Assembly (NCBI GenBank): GCA_012103505.1
Contig: WLWP01000001.1
Span: 2,790,001 to 2,854,000, forward strand
Source: Pseudomonadales bacterium
GTDB taxonomy: Bacteria > Pseudomonadota > Gammaproteobacteria > Pseudomonadales > Azotimanducaceae
Length of the DNA stretch: 64,000 nucleotides
Direction of reading: 5' to 3'
A model generated the notes under the pieces. It was not told where the DNA came from, did no database searches, and saw nothing but the letters and a program-made list of their open reading frames with translations. Each line of letters begins with the position of its first letter. Within the stretch, counting starts at the first letter, position 1. Shown here piece after piece: positions 28,132-37,962 of the stretch. The position numbers were made by a program, and so were the translations under genes.

Positions 28132-29949
28132 TCAGTAGGTCAGGTCTAAGCCTTCGAGTTCACCGGCCTCTCGCCAAGTTGTTAGCAGCGCGTTGAAAGC
28201 ATTAGCGCCTGGCGCATAAGACTCGCCTTGGATACCGCCACCCTCTGTCGCGATTTTACCTTCATTGTTGTAGTAGCCCGGCGTGCACGCATCGAAGAAT
28301 GCGATGTTGACCGCAGCTAAGCTCCGGATTGTTTCTACCCAACCTGCCTCCGCTTCTTCCGTAGGTTCTGCATATCGAGCCCCGCGCGATCTTATCTCGT
28401 TTATCAGATAGGAAACGTGTTGCGCCTGATCGTCCAGAACAGCAGTCAGATTGGCAGAGAACCCGTTTTGTCCCAAACCTACCTGGAAGCAATTCGGGAA
28501 CCCGTTAATAGAGTAGCCGTGAAACGTCTTAAGACCCTCACCCCAATATTCAGATAATGTGCGTCCGTCGCGTCCCGTGATTTCATAACCCGCGCGTCTC
28601 GTATAAGACGTCCCGACTTCGAAGCCAGTCGCATAGATGATGCAATCCACTTCGTACTCGACCCCACCCACAACAACGCCCTTACTTGTGATGCGTTCTA
28701 CGCCTTGTTCATCGCTTGTATCGATGAGGGATACGTTTGGACGGTTGAATGTTGGCAGGTATTCGTCGTTAAAGGTCGGTCGTTTACAGAATTGTCGATA
28801 CCAAGGTTTTAGCACCTCGGCGGTTGAGTCATCCTCAACAATCTCATTCACTCGTTCTCGGATGCCATTCATCTTGCGCATGTCGGCAAGCTCGACCAAT
28901 TCGACCATCTCATCCATGGACACTTCGGCTTCCCCGGGTTTTGGTGCCATGCTGGCGAACAATCGAAAGATCTCAGTCCAACCATCGTTGACAAGATCCT
29001 GCTCCACAGGCTGACCGGTCACCATTGCATCGAAGTTCTGGCGTCTTGCCTTCTGCCAACCTGGCTCTAGCGACTCAAACCATTCTTCATCTGTGGGTTT
29101 GTTTCCTCTCAGGTCTACCGACGAAGGAGTGCGCTGAAACAGGTATAACTGTTTAGCGTGCTTAGCCACATAGGGCACCGATTGAATCGTGGTAGCACCT
29201 GTTCCGATGACGGCGACACGCTTGTCTTCCAATCCAGTCAGATTGCCGTTGTGATCACCGCCGGTGTATTCATAGTCCCAGCGACTCGTGTGGAATGTAT
29301 GACCCTCAAAGTCAGCAAGACCTGGGATCGCGGGAAGTTTTGGTCGATTCAACGGACCCGTCGCCATGACGACGAAACGAGCACTGATGGTATCTTCCCG
29401 ATCGGTCGATATGTGCCAACGAGCGGAATCTTCGTCCCAACGCAGATCCGTCACTCGGGTCTGAAAAATAGCACCATCATAGAGGTTGAACGTCTCCGCG
29501 ATGCGCTGCGAATGGGAATAGATTTCTGGCGCGTAGGAATACTTTTCCTTCGGCATATAGTTGAGCTCTTCCAGCAGCGGTAGGTAGCAGTAAGCTTCAA
29601 TGTCACATTGAGCCCCTGGGTAGCGATTCCAATACCAAGTACCACCAAAGTCACCACCTGCTTCAATTATGCGCACATCGGTAATGCCAGCCTGTTGGAA
29701 CCTAGCACCAGCGAGTAGACCACCAAATCCACCACCGATAATCACGACTTCCGTTTCCGACTCGATTGGATCCCGCTCAAGGCGCTCAACGTATGGATCT
29801 TCGATATAGTGAGCAAAATCGTCCTTAACCTCTACGTACTGCTCATTACCATCAACACGCAAACGTTTGTCGCGTTCGGCCTTATACTTCGCACGAATCT
29901 CTTCAGGGTCAAAGCCTAGGTTTGAATATTCTTTGGCCAACTTGCTCAT
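28132..29949 (-). CDS. Flavin-containing Baeyer-Villiger-type monooxygenase
   Basis: A 605-residue class B flavoprotein monooxygenase. The FAD-binding motif is IIGGGFGGLLAG (about 70-81), FGGTWYWNRYPG (about 101-112) follows, and the NADPH Rossmann motif is VIGTGATTIQ. The Baeyer-Villiger fingerprint FxGxxxHxxxW(D) is complete: F214, G216, H220, W224. It inserts oxygen next to a ketone carbonyl using NADPH and O2, with a cytoplasmic location. The start has a strong AGGAGG site. It sits in a leftward operon after a MaoC-type hydratase and an LRR protein, which suits degradation of a cyclic or branched ketone. Confidence 0.93.
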   Translation of the reverse strand: MSKLAKEYSNLGFDPEEIRAKYKAERDKRLRVDGNEQYVEVKDDFAHYIEDPYVERLERDPIESETEVVIIGGGFGGLLAGARFQQAGITDVRIIEAGGDFGGTWYWNRYPGAQCDIEAYCYLPLLEELNYMPKEKYSYAPEIYSHSQRIAETFNLYDGAIFQTRVTDLRWDEDSARWHISTDREDTISARFVVMATGPLNRPKLPAIPGLADFEGHTFHTSRWDYEYTGGDHNGNLTGLEDKRVAVIGTGATTIQSVPYVAKHAKQLYLFQRTPSSVDLRGNKPTDEEWFESLEPGWQKARRQNFDAMVTGQPVEQDLVNDGWTEIFRLFASMAPKPGEAEVSMDEMVELVELADMRKMNGIRERVNEIVEDDSTAEVLKPWYRQFCKRPTFNDEYLPTFNRPNVSLIDTSDEQGVERITSKGVVVGGVEYEVDCIIYATGFEVGTSYTRRAGYEITGRDGRTLSEYWGEGLKTFHGYSINGFPNCFQVGLGQNGFSANLTAVLDDQAQHVSYLINEIRSRGARYAEPTEEAEAGWVETIRSLAAVNIAFFDACTPGYYNNEGKIATEGGGIQGESYAPGANAFNALLTTWREAGELEGLDLTY

Positions 29950-30061
29950 ATGTTCCTCCTAATTTAGTTGTTACCGTCTCTCCAGTAACAACGCTGATGT
30001 GGTGCGATGCTAAAAGATACACCCAGGCATAGACCGTTGGAAAGGGAGAATGGAGCGTAAG

Positions 30062-31075
30062 TCAGCCCAAAAGAGCGCTGCCAAATCTGCGCAGAAGGGC
30101 AGAATGGCTCTCTTGCGAAAGATCGTTTAAACCCACGTACAGCTCTTGCAGACCATCTAGACCCCGGGCCGCCAATACACTTTCAGCGCCTTGGTCAGAC
30201 ATACCAACCTGCCGGAGATTGATAGACTGTAGCTGTTCCGCCAATGGTGAATTAACAAGTATTCGAACACCCTTGTCGTCTATCTGGTTGTGGTAGAACC
30301 ATAGCGTTTTCAAGCGCGGTGGCGCAGCGGTGACTAATCCCTCAACCGCTCGACTGGTTAGTTCATTGTGGCTAAGAACGAGTACCTCCACACGATCTAA
30401 CATGTCGGATACACATAGGTGTTTGAATCCTTGGTAACCAAAACCGTTACCTTCCAAATATAGATTAGTGAGCTTTGTCAGAGACCTGGACTTTCCAAGC
30501 GCTTCAACACCAGCATCGCCGATGCCGTTGAAGTTGAAATCAAGCAAGGTCAGACCAGATAGTGATTCGCTCGTAGCGATGGCTTCAGCACCTTCCGCAG
30601 CAATTTCATTGTGCGAATAGCTACCGCCTCCAAGTCTGAGGTGTCGTAGGTTCACTAAACCCTTGGCGGCGGCCAGCCCGGCGGCGCCCTTTGCCCCGAT
30701 CCGGCAATTGAAAAGCGCTAGTGATTCAAGTTTGCTTGAGAGCGCGGACTCAACAAGAACGCCGACCCCTTCATCGCCAAGCGCTGCCTGCATGTAGCCG
30801 CGCATCTCCAGGTGCCGCAACCCAGGCATCGATGCTTGCACGAGCAAATTCATGATCTCAAGCTGACTGTCCTCATCGCTCAGTGCGACGTACTGGATAG
30901 AGTCTAGGAAACGAGAACCAAACAGGACTGCTGCTCCTTCACGACCCAGAATCACTTCGCTCAGGTTTAGCTGGGTAACCGTTCGCAACTCTGGTGTTTT
31001 TGCCAACTCATCGAGGGTCTCGATTTCCAGAGAATCATCCTCTGAATCAGCGAGTACCTTCTCTAAGAGCTGCAC
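30062..31075 (-). CDS. Leucine-rich repeat protein (ribonuclease-inhibitor-like)
   Basis: A 337-residue protein read from GTG, made almost entirely of ribonuclease-inhibitor-like leucine-rich repeats of about 26-28 residues. Examples are LESLALFNCRIGAKGAAGLA, LTLLDFNFNGIGDAGVEALG and LTNLYLEGNGFGYQG. It has no signal peptide or membrane segment, so it should be cytoplasmic and bind a protein partner. It starts 15 bases after the MaoC-type gene and precedes the monooxygenase, which ties it to that operon although its role there is unclear. RNI-like LRR proteins are not common in bacterial catabolic operons. Confidence 0.82.
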   Translation of the reverse strand: MQLLEKVLADSEDDSLEIETLDELAKTPELRTVTQLNLSEVILGREGAAVLFGSRFLDSIQYVALSDEDSQLEIMNLLVQASMPGLRHLEMRGYMQAALGDEGVGVLVESALSSKLESLALFNCRIGAKGAAGLAAAKGLVNLRHLRLGGGSYSHNEIAAEGAEAIATSESLSGLTLLDFNFNGIGDAGVEALGKSRSLTKLTNLYLEGNGFGYQGFKHLCVSDMLDRVEVLVLSHNELTSRAVEGLVTAAPPRLKTLWFYHNQIDDKGVRILVNSPLAEQLQSINLRQVGMSDQGAESVLAARGLDGLQELYVGLNDLSQESHSALLRRFGSALLG

Positions 31076-31090
31076 TGCAGATTTGATGGG

Positions 31091-31966
31091 TTAAGCTTCG
31101 TACTCAAAATACGCATTGGAAACGACAACACGATCGTCAACCGATGCTTGGAATATGACCCGACCAGCACCATCTTGCCAAGCTGCCACCCGAATCGTGT
31201 CGTTAAGCATGACTGGTGCCGAGAAGCGAACCTTAATCTTGCGGAACCTCGTTGAATCCGAATCACAGATAGATGCCAACAGAAGCTGGCCACAATGGCC
31301 GAAGGTACATAGTCCGTGCAGAATTGGCTCATCGAAGCCGCCAAACTTAGCTGCTTCTGGATCAATATGTAATGGATTATAGTCGCCTGAAAGGCGATAG
31401 ATGTGCGCCTGGTTATCTGCGATATGAGTATGAGTTTGCCAATCAGCTGTACCTGGTGGGGTTTCAATCTTCGCTGAGTAGGTTTGACCTGAGCCTTCGA
31501 AAGGTTCGATGTCGCCAAGTGTTTGCACGCCTCGGCGGAACGAGCCGTTCACCATACGCAGGTACACATCGCCATTTTCGTCGGTCACTTGGCTCTCGCA
31601 CTCGACAAAACCATTGCCCTTGCCGCGTGGGTGAACCCCAATCAGCCGCGATGTCACTTGGACAGTTCCCGAGATTGGCAATGGCTTAACCATTTCAAGA
31701 TATCTTTCAGCATCGATATTTAGTGGTCCTGGCGAACTTGGAATCTGATTGGTATCTATCGGTGCACCAGCGCCTCCCCACCGAATGGGAAAGGTTGGAA
31801 ACACCGCAAATTGGGGGTGCTGTTCAAACACAAAGCGAAGATCTCTCGTCCCAACCCCGACGGCATACAACAATACATCGCGTTGGTCATAACTAATCGA
31901 AACCGGATCTCCCCATGGACCCGGTTCTCCACCAGGCAGCGCACCCTGCGCATCATATTTAGCCAT
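31091..31966 (-). CDS. MaoC-type double-hotdog enoyl-CoA hydratase 2
   Basis: A 291-residue double-hotdog protein of the hydratase-2 (MFE-2/HSD17B4-like) type. The C-terminal hotdog holds the active-site motif RLSGDYNPLHIDPEAA, with Asp and His at about residues 195 and 200, followed by GGFDEPILHGLCTFG. The N-terminal hotdog lacks these residues, as usual. It hydrates trans-2-enoyl-CoA to (R)-3-hydroxyacyl-CoA. A GTG sits directly before the chosen ATG; AGGA upstream could serve either. It is first in the leftward operon with the LRR protein and the monooxygenase, and divergent from the molybdenum oxidoreductase. Confidence 0.9.
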   Translation of the reverse strand: MAKYDAQGALPGGEPGPWGDPVSISYDQRDVLLYAVGVGTRDLRFVFEQHPQFAVFPTFPIRWGGAGAPIDTNQIPSSPGPLNIDAERYLEMVKPLPISGTVQVTSRLIGVHPRGKGNGFVECESQVTDENGDVYLRMVNGSFRRGVQTLGDIEPFEGSGQTYSAKIETPPGTADWQTHTHIADNQAHIYRLSGDYNPLHIDPEAAKFGGFDEPILHGLCTFGHCGQLLLASICDSDSTRFRKIKVRFSAPVMLNDTIRVAAWQDGAGRVIFQASVDDRVVVSNAYFEYEA

Positions 31967-32136
31967 CACTTGTTTCCTGTCGTTAACAATCTATTGCCTC
32001 CGTCCTCACCGGAGCATACCAACCGATGGGCAATGTTTCACCGATCTGTACCTAACCAGTCAATTCTGTGTGTCAAGAAGACACGAAAGAGCCAAATAGC
32101 CTATATTCGAGACGTAACGCCTGTGAGTAACAATCG

Positions 32137-34307
32137 ATGTCGATCAGCGGTGGTGGTGTTAAAAAGGTTCTTTATACCCTTGCGACAGCAAGTAAGATCG
32201 GTCTGTTAGATTCGGCTAAGGCGCTAACAGCCCACAATACGTGCAAATCTTGCGGTCTAGGTATGGGCGGCCAACTCGGCGGTATGACCAACGAGCTCGG
32301 AGAGTACCCATCAGTCTGCAACAAGAGCGTGCAAGCTCAGTCAACAGACATACAAACACCCATACCAAGCGAGATTTTCAATCACACCATCGACGAGCTC
32401 GCAGAACTAAGCGCTCACGAACTCGAACACCTTGGACGCCTAGGTACCCCATTTACAAAGCTCGAGGACAGAATAAGTTTAAGGAAATAGACTGGGGTGA
32501 TGCCATCGATCGAACCGTTGAGGCGTTCGTCAGTACTGTCCCTGCTAGAACTTTCTTCTACAGTTCCGGGCGATCCTCCAACGAAGCAGGTTTCTCACTG
32601 CAGCTACTTGCGCGCTTGTATGGCACGAACAACGTATCCAACTGTTCGTTTTATTGTCATCAAGCAACAAGCGAAGCACTTGAATCGACCATCGGCACAG
32701 GCACAGCAACCATTGAACTCGATGACTTAAGTAAGTGCGATTTGTTCTTTCTGGTCGGTGCCAACCCTGCCTCCAACCACCCACGCCTGCTCCATAAATT
32801 GATTGAGCTCAGACGACGTGGCGGACATGTCGTGGTTATAAATCCGATCAAAGAATCCGGTCTAGTTCGTTTCGCTGCACCGAAGATGCTCTCCTCCATG
32901 ATTAAGGGCGGCGATGAGGTCGCAAGCCACTATTTACAGCCTCGCATAGGTTCAGACATCGCGCTGTTTACCGCGATCGCAAAAGCCGTGGACGAGCTTG
33001 GCGGGGTCAATGAGAGGTTTGTGCAGGAACACACAAACGGTTTCGATCAATTTGTCCGATCTATCCGTTCGGAGGATGCGGCCTCTCTTTCACGCCAATG
33101 TGGGGTCCCCGAAGCGGATGTCCAGGCAGTCGCAAAACTCTATAACAAATCTAATAACGTGATATTCGCATGGGGGATGGGGATGACCCATCACCTACAT
33201 GGGGTCAAAAATATCGAGTCAATCAGCAATCTCGCCCTGATGCGCGGCATGGTCGGTAGAAGGTCGGCAGGACTCCTTCCTCTTCGCGGGCATAGCAACG
33301 TGCAAGGAATCGGTACAATTGGTGTCAAACCGGTATTGCCCACAGAAGTCTTTCACCGCCTGCAAAACGAGCTCAATGTCGCACTCCCAACCGAACCTGG
33401 GATGCACACGCTGGCATCTCTCGAAGCTGCATACGCAGGCAACATCGACGTGGCTTTGATGCTAGGCGGCAACTTGTTAGAAGCATCGCCAAACAAGGCT
33501 TGGTCAACGCAAGCATTAGATCGAGTAGCAACAAAAGTCTATTTAACAACAACCCTCAACCGCGGTCATATCGAGGGCGTGGATTCAGGCGACGTTATCA
33601 TCCTCCCTGTATGTGCACGAGATGAGGAACCGGAGCCTACTACGCAGGAATCGATGTTCAACTACGTCCGACTAAGCGATGGTGGTATAAGACGGATCGC
33701 GTCCGTGCGGTCAGAAAGTGCCATCCTCGCGGACATCGGCAAGAGTCTTCTCAAAGAGATACCTTTCGATTTCGATGAATTTCGCGGACATCAGAAAATT
33801 CGAGAGGCGATTTCCAGAGTAATCCCTGGCATGGAAGATCTCGCAGACATCGACGTCGCCAAGCGTGAATTTCATGTTCGTGGACGAATTCTACATACAC
33901 CGGAATTTCAAACCGCTGACAAGAAAGCAAACTTTGTCTCGGTTGAGGCAGCTACTGCTGATGACGCACCTGGCCCCACCTTTATGCTGATGTCCATCCG
34001 TAGTGAGGGCCAGTTCAATTCCATCATCTATGAGGAGAGAGACAGCTATCGAGGCGTCGACAACCGTTGGACTGTGCTTTTGAACCAGCAAGATGCTCTA
34101 GAAATTGGCGTCAGTGAAGGGAGTTTGGTTGACTTAGTTTCCGATCATGGCCGCATGGGAAAAGTCTCTGTGAAAATTTTTAGCATCGCTCGCGGATGCG
34201 CCGCCACGTACTATCCTGAAGCAAATGTACTGACCTCCCGTGCAAGTGATCCTCGAAGCCATACGCCAGCATTTAAGTCCATCCCCATCGCCATCTCCAA
34301 GAGCTAA
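32137..34307 (+). pseudogene. Molybdopterin oxidoreductase, FdhF/YdeP-like, frameshifted
   Basis: Read as one gene with one frame change near 32466-32468, this encodes a protein of about 724 residues, the normal size of the FdhF/YdeP molybdopterin-guanine-dinucleotide oxidoreductases. The first frame (117 codons) has the N-terminal Fe-S-type cysteines NTCKSCGLGMGGQ and PSVCNKSVQA and ends soon after GRLGTPFTKLE. The second frame continues with QNKFKEIDWGDAID, FFYSSGRSSNEAG, GANPASNHPRLL and FAWGMGMTHHLHG, and closes with the molybdopterin-dinucleotide-binding domain (FNSIIYEERDSYRGVDNR). Inserting one base in the GG of GAGGACAG (GAG GGA CAG) restores the frame. It is either a pseudogene or a base-call error in a G-run. 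Confidence 0.85.
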
Positions 34308-34379
34308 ATGTTAGAGTCGACAGCTTCCGGCAGTCCGAAGGACAACCCGGAATCCACAAGACTGTCTTAAGGGTAATTT

Positions 34380-35756
34380 TTGGAATCCAGTTTTCACGGC
34401 GTACTCGCGTTCGCTTTTCTCGGCGCAATGCTACTACTCGGTACCATTTTGCGGGCTCGGGTAGGTTTTTTACGCTCGGCCTTAGTGCCCGCCAGCCTCA
34501 TCGGTGGCGTTATTGGCTTCACATTGATCGCGTTTGGTATGGCTTACGGTTACGAGAGCACTGATTTCGCCCCTTTCACCTTCCACTTCTTCACATTAAG
34601 TTTTATGTCCTTGGTCCTCGCCCGTGGCGAAAAAACTCAAGGCCCATCTGTGGTGTGGGGTGGTAGCTGGCTTTCAATGGTTTGGGTTATGAGTCTCGTA
34701 TTACAGGCGCTGATTGGGCTCATTGTCATCGTCGCGTTCAATGCCGGGACCGGTGGCGACCTTTCAGAATATCTTGGCATCCTCGTAACTCACGGATTCA
34801 CTCAAGGTCCTGGGCAAGCGCTTGCTATCGGTTCAATCTGGGAAGCTGAGTTCGATATTCCCGATGCGATGAGCTTTGGTCTTATTTACGCATCAATGGG
34901 CTTCATTGTCGCGTTTGGGATTGGCGTACCGGTTGCTCGTTGGGCCGTCCGTCAGGGCTTAAACGCTAACCGTAACGCTCGTATGGACGGTGAGTTTGTT
35001 TCGGGCATCCTTAACACAGATACCAAGTTGTCCGCAGGGAATCAGATCACCCACCCAGCCAACGTTGATACTCTCGGCTATCACTTAGCCATCCTCGCTG
35101 TTGCATACCTTCTGACCGACGCCTACATCAACTTTATGAACCCGTTGGTATCTCAGTTAGATTTAGGCGACATCAATCTCGCCGTAATTTTTAGCCACAA
35201 TCTCTTCTTTTTTCACGGGCTGATTATATGCGTCGCTTTGCGTGCTTGCCTTGATCGGTTTGGACTAGGGCGTTTTATTGATGACGACACTCAACGGCGG
35301 ATCACCGGTTCGTCTGTCGACTTTATGGTTGTGGCCACGATCATGAGTATTGAGTTTGCACTCTTGGCTGAGCACTTCGTACCGATACTGATCGTTTGCC
35401 TGACTGTCAGCGCTACCACCGCGTTACTTTGTTTCGGGTTTGGCCGACAGTTGAGTGAACACGGTATCGAAAGGGCGCTAACAGCATTTGGTTGTTGCTG
35501 TGGCTCAACCGGCAGCGGTATTTTGTTACTCCGCATGCTCGATCCAGATCTACGCACACCGATTGCGCGGGAGTTAGCTTTTTTCAATATCGCTATTCTA
35601 TTCTTCGCGTTTCACATATTAACGATCATGGCACCTATCCTACCCAGCCTCAGTTTGGCTCTAGTCGTTGGTGTTTACTTAGCTACTTTCGCCATCTGTG
35701 CCATTGCAGTTCTGTGGGTAGTGCGCCAACTCAATGTGGCCCGAACGTCTCCTTAG
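34380..35756 (+). CDS. GltS-type sodium/glutamate symporter homologue
   Basis: A 458-residue polytopic inner-membrane protein of the ESS (GltS) family, starting at TTG with AAGG upstream. HGFTQGPGQALAIG (about residues 138-151) matches the re-entrant-loop region of the family, and CCCGSTGSGILLLRMLDP is the corresponding loop in the second half. Hydrophobic helices cover most of the length. GltS imports glutamate with Na+; this more distant member may carry another acid. It lies 72 bases after the Mo oxidoreductase and directly before the cytochrome/PQQ gene. Confidence 0.82.
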   Translation: MESSFHGVLAFAFLGAMLLLGTILRARVGFLRSALVPASLIGGVIGFTLIAFGMAYGYESTDFAPFTFHFFTLSFMSLVLARGEKTQGPSVVWGGSWLSMVWVMSLVLQALIGLIVIVAFNAGTGGDLSEYLGILVTHGFTQGPGQALAIGSIWEAEFDIPDAMSFGLIYASMGFIVAFGIGVPVARWAVRQGLNANRNARMDGEFVSGILNTDTKLSAGNQITHPANVDTLGYHLAILAVAYLLTDAYINFMNPLVSQLDLGDINLAVIFSHNLFFFHGLIICVALRACLDRFGLGRFIDDDTQRRITGSSVDFMVVATIMSIEFALLAEHFVPILIVCLTVSATTALLCFGFGRQLSEHGIERALTAFGCCCGSTGSGILLLRMLDPDLRTPIARELAFFNIAILFFAFHILTIMAPILPSLSLALVVGVYLATFAICAIAVLWVVRQLNVARTSP

Positions 35757-35822
35757 TTGTTCTTTCTTGATCATCTTGGGTTCTCCAGGCAATCTCCAAC
35801 CGTTTTCTGCCAAAGGACGATT

Positions 35823-37955
35823 ATGTTTCTAAAGCGATTTTCTAGACTGTTAGCCACCGTGGTCGTAGTTCTGTGGGCACAGTTCGCGCAAGCAGAAAAC
35901 GCCAGTTTTTCCTCGGAACAGGCAGAGCGAGGCAAAGAGAAATACGCCGAACACTGTGCCGCTTGTCATGGCGCAAACCTACAGGGTATCCATCTCTCCC
36001 CTGCATTAGTCGGTGCCAGATTTGATCAATCTTGGCGCAGCAAACCAATTAGCGTACTTTCCTTCCATGTCCAGCGAATGCCCGTCGCAGCGCCCAATAG
36101 TTTAGGTGAGGATACCTATACCAACCTCATCGCTTTCATACTACAAGCCAACGGTTTGCCGTCTGGGACACCGCTCCCGAACAGTCAAGACAAACTTGAT
36201 ACCTTGCAAATACCTGCAGTCACAGGCGGCGTAACAGACCCTTACACACCAGTCGTCCATTCAACAGAGCAGGCGAAACTATTGCAGAACGCAAGCTTGA
36301 TTTCTGACGCCACAGCAGCGAACCCCTCTGCAGATGACTGGATAAGATGGGGTAACAGCGCCACCGGCACGAGCTTCAGCAGGCTCGATCAGATTAACCG
36401 AAAGAACATTCAGCGTTTGCAGCCCGCATGGCGCGCGCCGCTACGTAGTGGACCAAACATGTCTTCTCCTCTCGTACATCAAGGGATCATGTACTTGCAT
36501 ACCTACCCCGACACCGTCCTCGCTATGGATGCGGCCAACGGACAGGTTTTGTGGCGATACGAACATACCGGCGCACCACGTTCGAGCGCCAAAATGGGTA
36601 TCGGTCTACACGGCGGCAAAGTACTCGTCCCTACCTCAGATCTTCGTCTGCTTGCACTAGACGCCAAAGATGGAAGCCTTATCTGGGATCATGCAATCGA
36701 CACTCGCGCACCAGCTGCTACCGGACGGGCGCAGTATCAATTGCGCACAGCACCGTTGGTTGTCGGCAACAAAGTAATCCAGGGCGTCACTGCGAGCTTT
36801 ATGCCAAAAGGGGGATTCATCGTTGCAGTCGACATCGATTCTGGCGAAGAGCTTTGGCGGTTTAATAGCATCGCAAGACCTGGCGAACCCGGCGGGGAAA
36901 CTTGGAACAACTTGCCGCTAGATAAACGCAGCGGTGGTTCTGTGTGGCATCAAGGCACCTATGATGAAGAACTCAACCTCGTCTACTTCGGTATTGCACC
37001 AACCTATGATACTGGGCCCTTACTCCATGAATTGGATGCTGCGAACGTGTCGAATGCTGCTTTATATACCAATTGCACGGTTGCCATTAATCCAGACACG
37101 GGTGAATTAGTTTGGTTTTATCAACATATGCCCAACGACCAGTGGGACTTAGATTGGGCGTTCGAGCGACAAATCGTCACAATCCCAATCGACGGTCATC
37201 CCCGCAAAGTCGTTATGAACACCGGCAAGATGGCCGTACTTGAGGCACTCGATGCGCAGACAGGGGAGTACCTTTTCTCGATAGACCCTGGCGTGCAAAA
37301 CGTAATCACAGCCATCGACCCTCAAACGGGGGCCAAAGAAATTGACCCCGAAAAAATGCCAGACCCTACCAGACCAACCACAATCTGCCCGTCCGCACTT
37401 GGCTCACGAAGCTGGCCACCCACTTCTTATAGCACCCAGACCGGCCTTGCGTACCTGCCCCTCTTTGAAATGTGCATGTTACTGAGCGACAAAGGTTCAG
37501 CTCTTCTCACCTCCGGGGTACGTATTTCTAACGCCGACCACCCCGACGCCCAAGACGGGAAACTCGCTCGCCTGCAAGCAGTCGATCTTGTGAACAAACG
37601 GCTAGCTTGGACTCATGACCAGGTCGCACCCATATCCACGGGTATGTTAACAACTGCCGGTGGCCTCTTGTTTTCAGGCGACGTAGAACCTTCGCTCAAA
37701 GCATTCAATGACAAAACAGGCGAGCTGCTTTGGCAAGCGGAGCTGAGTGAAGCGCCAACTGCGGGGCTAATAACGTATCGGGTAAATGGTATTCAGTACC
37801 TTGCGGTGATGGTCGGGACTGCCAACCTACATGTCGGATCACTATCTAGGACCGAGTTCTCGGGCAACCCAGTTACAACCGCGGTTGCGACCCGCTTAAC
37901 AAGCAGACAGACGCCCGCCAATGCAGAAATTTGGACCTTCGCTCTAGCCGATTAG
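35823..37955 (+). CDS. Cytochrome c-PQQ beta-propeller quinoprotein dehydrogenase
   Basis: A 710-residue periplasmic protein. The ATG preceded by AAAGGA gives a clean signal peptide (RLLATVVVVLWAQFAQA, cut before ENA); an in-frame ATG 66 bases earlier would hide it. An N-terminal cytochrome c domain carries C45-A-A-C48-H49, with a plausible Met ligand in VQRMPVAAP. The rest is a PQQ-type eight-bladed propeller (ILWRYEHTGAPRSS-like blades, NDQWDLDWAFE, TAGGLLFSGD). Cytochrome at the N-terminus is the reverse of the usual quinohemoprotein alcohol dehydrogenase order. The adjacent-Cys disulfide of those enzymes is not evident. The substrate is an unknown alcohol or aldehyde. Confidence 0.86.
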   Translation: MFLKRFSRLLATVVVVLWAQFAQAENASFSSEQAERGKEKYAEHCAACHGANLQGIHLSPALVGARFDQSWRSKPISVLSFHVQRMPVAAPNSLGEDTYTNLIAFILQANGLPSGTPLPNSQDKLDTLQIPAVTGGVTDPYTPVVHSTEQAKLLQNASLISDATAANPSADDWIRWGNSATGTSFSRLDQINRKNIQRLQPAWRAPLRSGPNMSSPLVHQGIMYLHTYPDTVLAMDAANGQVLWRYEHTGAPRSSAKMGIGLHGGKVLVPTSDLRLLALDAKDGSLIWDHAIDTRAPAATGRAQYQLRTAPLVVGNKVIQGVTASFMPKGGFIVAVDIDSGEELWRFNSIARPGEPGGETWNNLPLDKRSGGSVWHQGTYDEELNLVYFGIAPTYDTGPLLHELDAANVSNAALYTNCTVAINPDTGELVWFYQHMPNDQWDLDWAFERQIVTIPIDGHPRKVVMNTGKMAVLEALDAQTGEYLFSIDPGVQNVITAIDPQTGAKEIDPEKMPDPTRPTTICPSALGSRSWPPTSYSTQTGLAYLPLFEMCMLLSDKGSALLTSGVRISNADHPDAQDGKLARLQAVDLVNKRLAWTHDQVAPISTGMLTTAGGLLFSGDVEPSLKAFNDKTGELLWQAELSEAPTAGLITYRVNGIQYLAVMVGTANLHVGSLSRTEFSGNPVTTAVATRLTSRQTPANAEIWTFALAD

Positions 37956-37962
37956 TTGATCG

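Noticed and set aside
32241..32465. An N-terminal extension of the second Mo-oxidoreductase frame, starting at the ATG at 32241
   Set aside because: It is Arg-rich, low-complexity and antagonistic to the Fe-S-motif frame that overlaps it; it is the wrong frame of the same gene.
32440..32490. Programmed -1 ribosomal frameshift in the Mo-oxidoreductase gene
   Set aside because: No X-XXY-YYZ slippery heptamer is present in the overlap near the break; a lost base explains it more simply.
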